Notes under the pieces: model-generated | The model's database searches: none | What the model was told of the DNA's origin: nothing | The model's input: the letters and a program-made list of their open reading frames with translations, nothing else | Part shown: in pieces, positions 28,723 to 33,543 of the stretch | Layout: the number at the start of each line of letters is the position of its first letter | Numbering within the stretch: the first letter of the stretch is position 1 | Program-made: the position numbers and the translations under genes | Assembly (NCBI GenBank): GCA_030145105.1 | Contig: JAQYWF010000009.1 | Location: 1-33,543 of the forward strand | Source of the DNA: Desulfosarcina sp. | Lineage (GTDB): Bacteria > Desulfobacterota > Desulfobacteria > Desulfobacterales > Desulfosarcinaceae | Reading direction: 5' to 3' | Length of the DNA: 33,543 nt

Positions 28723-29133
28723 ATGGATTCACCACTGCTGATTGCCGCCGGTGCCAGTTTCATTGCCGGCCTGCTGGGATATATCATCGCCAGGCTCTGG
28801 ATCAAGCCAATCGCTCGCTACAACATCACCAAACGTAAACTTGATCATGAACTCACGCGATACCTGGTGCAGATGAATCTATCGACTGGACCTGGCGAAC
28901 CGGTCACCCTAAACCGTGATGCTATGATACTGCGAACGGCCAGGCAGCATGCCGTGGACCTGGCCTCTTGTTTCGGTTCGGAAATCCCCTATTGGTATCG
29001 CCTCTTACTGGAAAGCCGCAAGGAGTCGCCCACTGAGGCGTCAGGGTTGCTCACCAATTTGTCTAAAATACGCAATAGAGAACAAGTTAAAAATAGAATT
29101 GAACGTGCGCGAACAATCATGGGCCTGAAATGA
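28723..29133 (+). CDS. small membrane-anchored protein of unknown function
   Basis: I do not recognise this 136-residue protein. It has one N-terminal membrane helix (about 5-27, LLIAAGASFIAGLLGYIIARLW without the end), then a basic helical cytoplasmic part. There are no catalytic motifs and a single cysteine (SCFGSE). AAGGA at 28713-28717 gives a firm start. It begins ten bases after the synthetase gene, and its stop abuts the hslO ATG, so it is an operon member and probably a real protein. Confidence 0.75.
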   Translation: MDSPLLIAAGASFIAGLLGYIIARLWIKPIARYNITKRKLDHELTRYLVQMNLSTGPGEPVTLNRDAMILRTARQHAVDLASCFGSEIPYWYRLLLESRKESPTEASGLLTNLSKIRNREQVKNRIERARTIMGLK

Positions 29134-30069
29134 ATGGAAAAGAAAAAGCCTGAAAACAAACTACCGATACATCTTGATCGTGAAAAAGATTACCTGCAAA
29201 CGTTCCTGATGGCCGATGACACCATTCGCGGTGTTGTGCTCAACGGCAGTTGGATGATCAACCAGATGCGCTGGAATCATGAACTGGGCATCCTCGAGAC
29301 GCTGGTTCTCGGACACGCCTACTTAGGGGCCTGCCTGATGGGTGCCAGCCTCAAAGGCAAAGACCGCCTGGGGCTGCAGGTGGACTGCTCCGGCCCCGTC
29401 AAAGGCCTGGTGGTCGAAGCCAACGCCACCGGCGAAGTTCGCGGATTTTTAAAAAAGGTGCCCATCCCGGTTGAAAAGCCCCTGGAAGACTTCAACCTGT
29501 CTCCGTTTTTGGGAGCCGGGTTCATATCGGTCACCCGCATCCTGGCCGACGCCAAGCGACCCTTCACCGGCAAAGTGATGATGGCCCACGGCAGTCTGGC
29601 CAAGGACCTGGCCCACTATTATCTCACCTCCGAGCAGATCCCCACGTCATTCAGTCTCAGCGTCAAGTTCGACAATCAGGGGCGTGTGACGGCTGCCGGC
29701 GGTATGTTCCTGCAAGCCATGCCTGACGCCGTGCCTGCGGTGGTCCAACGGATCGAAGCCCAGGTGGTTGCATTGCCATCCATTGCCACCTTGCTGGCTG
29801 AAGGAACCGCACCGGAGGATCTGGTGCGCATCCATCTGGGTGACTACGCCCCCCGTTTCATCGACAGACGCAAAGTCGGTTTCATCTGCCACTGCAACCG
29901 GGACCAGATCCGCCATGTTCTCACCCTGCTGCCCATCGACGAATTGAAAGATATTCAGGAGAAAGGCCCTTTTCCCGTTGAGATCCGATGTCACCATTGC
30001 AATACGCGCTACACGTTCGACCGGGAGCACATCGATCGGATCGTCGCGGCGCGCTTTTCAAAGAATTGA
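29134..30069 (+). CDS. hslO: redox-regulated chaperone Hsp33
   Basis: A holdase activated by oxidation that protects unfolding proteins in the cytoplasm. The 311 residues comprise the N-terminal Hsp33 fold (DDTIRGVVLNGSWMINQMR) and the C-terminal zinc switch. The switch has Cys-His-Cys at 252-254 and CHHC at 286-289, with 31 residues between, inside the C-X-C-X27-32-C-X2-C spacing of the family. All four zinc cysteines are present, so the redox switch should work. The ATG follows the preceding stop directly, and the next gene starts five bases after this stop. Confidence 0.92.
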   Translation: MEKKKPENKLPIHLDREKDYLQTFLMADDTIRGVVLNGSWMINQMRWNHELGILETLVLGHAYLGACLMGASLKGKDRLGLQVDCSGPVKGLVVEANATGEVRGFLKKVPIPVEKPLEDFNLSPFLGAGFISVTRILADAKRPFTGKVMMAHGSLAKDLAHYYLTSEQIPTSFSLSVKFDNQGRVTAAGGMFLQAMPDAVPAVVQRIEAQVVALPSIATLLAEGTAPEDLVRIHLGDYAPRFIDRRKVGFICHCNRDQIRHVLTLLPIDELKDIQEKGPFPVEIRCHHCNTRYTFDREHIDRIVAARFSKN

Positions 30070-30074
30070 ACCCA

Positions 30075-31265
30075 ATGAACTCAACAAACCAGTCAACCAT
30101 ATTCCTGCCCGTTGTAGGCACCACTTTTTTCCGATTGGTGCTCAATACCGCCAGGCGCTTTGCCTACCCCTTTGCACCGGTGTTGAGCCGCGGGCTTGGC
30201 GTCTCCCTGTCGGCGATCACCTCCCTGATTGCCATCAACCAGGTGACGTCCCTACTGGGTGCGCTTATCGGCCCCATGTCCGACAGACTGGGCTACCGCA
30301 AAATGATGATCGCCGGGATGGCGATGCTGGCAGCCGGCATGCTGGCCGCAGCCATTTTTCCCATATATGCAGTCGTCCTGGTGGCCTTGTTTCTGGCCGG
30401 ACTGGGCAAAAGCATATTCGATCCGGCCGTGCAGGCCTGGGTCGGCAACAGGGTACCTTACCACAGGCGGGCGCGGGTGATGGGCATCATGGAAACGTCA
30501 TGGTCTGCCAGCACCCTGATCGGCATCCCACTGGTGGCCATTCTCATGGACAGGTATGGATGGCAATCGCCTTTTCTGGTGATGGGCGGACTGGGTTGCA
30601 TCGGTGCAGTCGCCCTGTATTTTATCATCCCCGATCAGCCTGGAACGGCAAGCCCTAAAGTATCACCCGCTGAATACATTGGCGCCTATTCGCAGTTACT
30701 TGCCAACAAACCCGCATTGGGCGCCCTGGGGTATGTATTTTTTGTCAGTGCGGCCAACGACAATCTCTTTGTGGTTTACGGGGCGTGGCTCGAACAGAGC
30801 TTTGGCTTGGGTATCGTTGCCCTGGGGTTGGGAACCAGCCTCATCGGTGTGGCCGAACTGGCAGGAGAAGGCCTCACCGCCACAATTTCCGACCGCATCG
30901 GTCTAAAGCGGTCGCTGGTTGCCGGTTTGAGCCTGTCAGTTATGAGTTACCTTGGATTGCCTTTTCTGGAACCCTCCCTGGCAGCGTCTCTATGCGGCTT
31001 GGCCATTCTTTTCTTCATTTTCGAATTCACCATGGTCACCAGTCTTACCCTGTGCACCGAGATACTGCCCGGTTTCCGGGCAACCATGATGTCCGGTTTT
31101 TTGGCCGCGGCAGGCATCGGGAGAGTGATTGGGGCGCTGATGGGTGGCGCGGTATGGCAGGCCGGCGGCATCCTTGCCACGGGCTGTATATCAGGCGCAC
31201 TGACTTTTCTGGGGATGCTGTGCCTGCTTCGCGGGCTTAAGGAATGGGACCGGGCCGATGTCTAA
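30075..31265 (+). CDS. major facilitator superfamily transporter
   Basis: A 396-residue inner-membrane carrier with about twelve hydrophobic helices. The loop after helix 2 reads GPMSDRLGYRKMMIAG, the MFS signature (G-x3-D-R-x-G-x-R). A related copy in the second half reads ATISDRIGLKRSLVAG. The substrate cannot be told; an efflux-type protein is plausible. The open frame extends upstream to 29988, but that part overlaps hslO and encodes non-membrane filler, so ATG at 30075, five bases after the hslO stop, is the preferred start. It ends eight bases from the convergent Nudix gene. Confidence 0.85.
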   Translation: MNSTNQSTIFLPVVGTTFFRLVLNTARRFAYPFAPVLSRGLGVSLSAITSLIAINQVTSLLGALIGPMSDRLGYRKMMIAGMAMLAAGMLAAAIFPIYAVVLVALFLAGLGKSIFDPAVQAWVGNRVPYHRRARVMGIMETSWSASTLIGIPLVAILMDRYGWQSPFLVMGGLGCIGAVALYFIIPDQPGTASPKVSPAEYIGAYSQLLANKPALGALGYVFFVSAANDNLFVVYGAWLEQSFGLGIVALGLGTSLIGVAELAGEGLTATISDRIGLKRSLVAGLSLSVMSYLGLPFLEPSLAASLCGLAILFFIFEFTMVTSLTLCTEILPGFRATMMSGFLAAAGIGRVIGALMGGAVWQAGGILATGCISGALTFLGMLCLLRGLKEWDRADV

Positions 31266-31273
31266 TTAATGAT

Positions 31274-31804
31274 TTAGCCCGGCCGGTTAGCAGCCAATTG
31301 CAGCCCGACGATGGTTTTGGCGTCCTGAATTTCACCTTCAGCGATCATTTTCATGGCCAGGCGTAATTCTACCCGATGAACAAAGAGCAGTTCATCCTCA
31401 TCCAGGTTCTGAGCCGACCGGGTGAGACCGGTGGCCCGGAACAGGTGAATGCGTTCGTCCGAGTACGCCGGAAGCGGGGTGATTTCTGCCAGTCGTTCAA
31501 AATGCCGGGCCGCATACCCGGTTTCTTCGATCAATTCCCGTTCGGCGCACCCACGGGCGTCTTCCCCCGGGTCTAACGTGCCTGCCGGAATCTCCCAGAT
31601 GAAACCGCCTACCGCATGGCGATACTGTTTGAGGAGTAAAACTGAACCGTCATTCGTCACCGGCACAATCGCGGCCGCACCGGGATGCCGGATTATTTCC
31701 ATATCCATGCTGACACCGTTGGGCAGGGTGATGTTCTCCGCGTAAAAATCGAATACCCTGCCCTTTCTGATCAGTGTGGTACGGTTGCCAATCGCTTTAT
31801 CCAT
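31274..31804 (-). CDS. nudF: Nudix hydrolase, ADP-ribose pyrophosphatase type
   Basis: Cleaves nucleoside diphosphate derivatives, most likely ADP-ribose to AMP and ribose 5-phosphate. The Nudix box is complete: GTLDPGEDARGCAERELIEETGY fits G-x5-E-x7-R-E-U-x-E-E-x-G-U (only part of this stretch is invariant). The strand before it reads WEIPAG, typical of ADP-ribose pyrophosphatases. The 176-residue length from ATG 31804 fits. A TTG at 31810 overlapping the upstream stop could also start it. It follows the TPR gene by two bases and is probably co-transcribed with it. Confidence 0.88.
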   Translation of the reverse strand: MDKAIGNRTTLIRKGRVFDFYAENITLPNGVSMDMEIIRHPGAAAIVPVTNDGSVLLLKQYRHAVGGFIWEIPAGTLDPGEDARGCAERELIEETGYAARHFERLAEITPLPAYSDERIHLFRATGLTRSAQNLDEDELLFVHRVELRLAMKMIAEGEIQDAKTIVGLQLAANRPG

Positions 31805-31806
31805 CT

Positions 31807-32403
31807 TCAATCGTCGTGTTTCTCTTTGATGTGATCAACCAGTTCCTGCACGGTCTGGCCGCCGGGTGACTTCGCATCGGGGTTGAGGGCCAGCAAGGAC
31901 TCCCAGGCAGCCAGGGCGTTCTTCTCATCCTTGAGGTCATGGAAAAGGACGATTCCCTTGTTGAATCGTGAAATCTCATGGGTGGGATCGATCGTCATGG
32001 CCTGGTCAAAGGCATCAACCGCTTTATCGGGGCTGCCGCTTCTGCGGTACATGACACCCAGATCCGTCCAGACATTGGCGTTTTCAGGTTCTATGGCCAG
32101 TGCCGATTCATAGGCCGCAATGGCCTCCTCAGGAAGGTTGGCATCAAAGTATTGATGTCCCAGGTCAACCCAGGCCGTGACGTCCTGCGGATTTTTCTCG
32201 GTCTGAGCCTTGAGCATGTCGATCGCCTGTTGCCGCTCGACGTCCATATCTGCCGATGGTGCTGATTCATGGGGATCGGCGATCGTACCACTTTTATAGA
32301 TACCGAAGGCGACACCGGTTACAAATCCGATCAGCAGAGACGCCACGACAAACCAGATTACATTTTCGGATTTGATATATCCGGCTACCTTTTTTTTTGC
32401 CAT
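31807..32403 (-). CDS. membrane-anchored TPR protein
   Basis: A 198-residue protein with a basic N-terminus, one membrane helix (~16-36, IWFVVASLLIGFVTGVAFGI) and then tetratricopeptide repeats (~72-175: VTAWVDLGHQYFDANLPEEA, ANVWTDLGVMYRRSGSPDKA, HEISRFNKGIVLFHDLKDE). The layout resembles CcmH/NrfG-like scaffold proteins, but nothing nearby belongs to cytochrome maturation, so no partner is named. AAAGGA (complement of 32409-32414) lies five bases before the ATG, a strong start. Confidence 0.85.
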   Translation of the reverse strand: MAKKKVAGYIKSENVIWFVVASLLIGFVTGVAFGIYKSGTIADPHESAPSADMDVERQQAIDMLKAQTEKNPQDVTAWVDLGHQYFDANLPEEAIAAYESALAIEPENANVWTDLGVMYRRSGSPDKAVDAFDQAMTIDPTHEISRFNKGIVLFHDLKDEKNALAAWESLLALNPDAKSPGGQTVQELVDHIKEKHDD

Positions 32404-32408
32404 ATGAG

Positions 32409-32414
32409 TCCTTT
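32409..32414 (-). promoter_or_regulatory. ribosome binding site of the TPR gene
   Basis: TCCTTT on + reads AAAGGA on -, five bases before the ATG at 32403; it decides that start. Confidence 0.75.
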
Positions 32415-32571
32415 CTAAATGAAAAATCGCTGATCAATCGCATGGATTGGTTTGCTCATCCGCTGCCGAACGTGCCTGCCTGGTGCGGTTTCAATTCCGA
32501 TATCAGCGGAAGCTGTTTAAGACGCACGATATACCAATAAGCACGATATTGAGCATCTGCACCCGCATAGA

Positions 32572-33543
32572 TTATTTTTTATTTGGAACATCAATTGGAC
32601 ACAAGGAAGATGAATCATTGTCCGAAAGCGATTTTGACTGCCGATCTGCGGATTTTTGCATATAATCAGGGATCTGGGACATTGGTGGCCGCTCGAACTG
32701 CGCAAGCACATGCATTTGCGGTTGAAGCATATCCCGGACCATGCTGTACTGGATCATTTCATCGAAGATTTCCTGTTTGATGTCCACCCGGTTCAACGTC
32801 TGGACACGGTTCAGAAAGGTTTTGATGATCACGAAGGCCATCCGACCCAGCGCCTTTGTATCCTGGTTTTTGTGCACCCGCCGATCAAGATCGACCTGGG
32901 CCATCACATCCAAACCCCATTTATCATGGATGTCGATCAGCATGCCGGTTTCCACCCCGTAGCCGATGTGAAAGGGAATGTTTTCGAAAATATCGCGATA
33001 TCCCGCGTACTCACCGGATAGTGGCTGCACAAACTGGGTCAGTTCGGGCATGAACAGTGAAAAAAGCGGACGTGTGACCAACTCCGTCACACGTCCACCG
33101 CCGGTGGCATGCAACTTATTCTCTCCTAGCGAGATGGGTCGGTCGTAAAAGGCCTTGGTGAATCGAATGTGATCCGTCAGCAGCAACGGCCCCAGCAGCC
33201 CATAGGCAAACCGATGGTGAATGTTTTTAATGTCCGCATCGATATAGACGACGATGTCTCCCCGGGCCACGTACAGTGCCTTCCACAGGTTCTCCCCTTT
33301 TCCCTTGAATTTCTCCAGGTGCGGCAGGATGTCGTCGGCCTGGTATACGGTTGCATGGTATGATCGGGCGATGTGACGCGTCTTGTCCGTCGAACCGGAA
33401 TCGATGACTACAATCTCGTCTAAAAGCGGGTAACGCGTCATCAGTTCCGATCTCATGATGACGATCTCTTTGGCAATGGTCTTTTCCTCGTTCAGTGTGG
33501 GCAGGCATAAGGAGATGGAAAGATGTTTCCGCTGTTTGGCCTC
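32572..33543 (-). CDS. gpgS: glucosyl-3-phosphoglycerate synthase (5' end outside the window)
   Basis: Transfers glucose from a nucleotide sugar to 3-phosphoglycerate, the first step to glucosylglycerate or mannosylglucosylglycerate, compatible solutes and polysaccharide primers. The frame is open to the window edge, and residues before the first internal ATG (33456) include SISLCLPTLNEEKTI, the start of a GT-A fold, so the N-terminus is cut off. Family marks are clear: DEIVVIDSGSTDKT, GKGENLWKAL, the metal-binding YIDADI, GGGRVTELVTRPL, QPLSGEYAGYRD and GYGVETGMLIDI. These fit GT81 GpgS enzymes closely. The last ~65 residues are more variable and end in a charged tail. No gpgP phosphatase is visible, but it may lie beyond the edge. 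Confidence 0.9.
   Translation of the reverse strand, partial: EAKQRKHLSISLCLPTLNEEKTIAKEIVIMRSELMTRYPLLDEIVVIDSGSTDKTRHIARSYHATVYQADDILPHLEKFKGKGENLWKALYVARGDIVVYIDADIKNIHHRFAYGLLGPLLLTDHIRFTKAFYDRPISLGENKLHATGGGRVTELVTRPLFSLFMPELTQFVQPLSGEYAGYRDIFENIPFHIGYGVETGMLIDIHDKWGLDVMAQVDLDRRVHKNQDTKALGRMAFVIIKTFLNRVQTLNRVDIKQEIFDEMIQYSMVRDMLQPQMHVLAQFERPPMSQIPDYMQKSADRQSKSLSDNDSSSLCPIDVPNKK

Noticed and set aside
29988-30074. N-terminal extension of the MFS transporter
   Set aside because: It overlaps hslO coding sequence and adds a polar stretch not seen in the family; ATG at 30075 fits better.
32404-32571. tRNA or small RNA between the TPR gene and gpgS
   Set aside because: No cloverleaf, TPsiC-like sequence or strong hairpin with a T-run was seen.

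Overview
The window looks like a chromosome segment from a sulfate-reducer-type Desulfobacterota (Deltaproteobacteria). This is an inference from gene content (a lactate-type malate dehydrogenase, an ADP-forming acyl-CoA synthetase, a glucosyl-3-phosphoglycerate synthase, an MSHA/type IV-like pilus locus run by sigma-54) and from moderate GC. No rRNA, tRNA or CRISPR was seen.

Left part (1-8070). mdh on + faces a minus-strand housekeeping group uvrB-uvrC with cysS and ispF upstream, and a membrane-bound class III adenylate cyclase beyond ispF. Between the convergent mdh and uvrC 3' ends is a compact ~170-bp imperfect palindrome bracketed by a perfect 10-bp direct repeat. It is best read as a non-autonomous (MITE-like) insertion into what was once an overlapping pair of stop codons.

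Centre (8550-26407). This is an MSHA-like type IV pilus locus. One tightly packed + strand operon encodes a PilM-PilN fusion, PilO-like and PilP-like proteins, the secretin MshL, an enlarged AAA protein MshM (with LysM-like and SPOR-like tails), the assembly ATPase MshE, the platform protein MshG and a membrane-anchored sigma-54 activator. The major pilin follows immediately, behind a good sigma-54 promoter (GG-N10-GC spacing). Then comes a minus-strand TMTC-type GT-C glycosyltransferase with TPRs, which may modify the pilin and has its own weaker sigma-54-like promoter. Last is a minor-pilin operon ending in a 1042-residue reading frame that joins two prepilin-like proteins and a large beta-rich C-terminal region. 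The set suggests a self-contained, possibly glycosylated pilus with a built-in transcriptional activator and a tip-adhesin candidate.

Right part (26532-33543). On + are a single-chain acyl-CoA synthetase (ADP-forming) with ATP-grasp-first domain order, a small membrane-anchored protein of unknown function, the redox chaperone Hsp33 and an MFS transporter. On - are a Nudix ADP-ribose pyrophosphatase, a membrane-anchored TPR protein and a 5'-truncated gpgS for compatible-solute synthesis.
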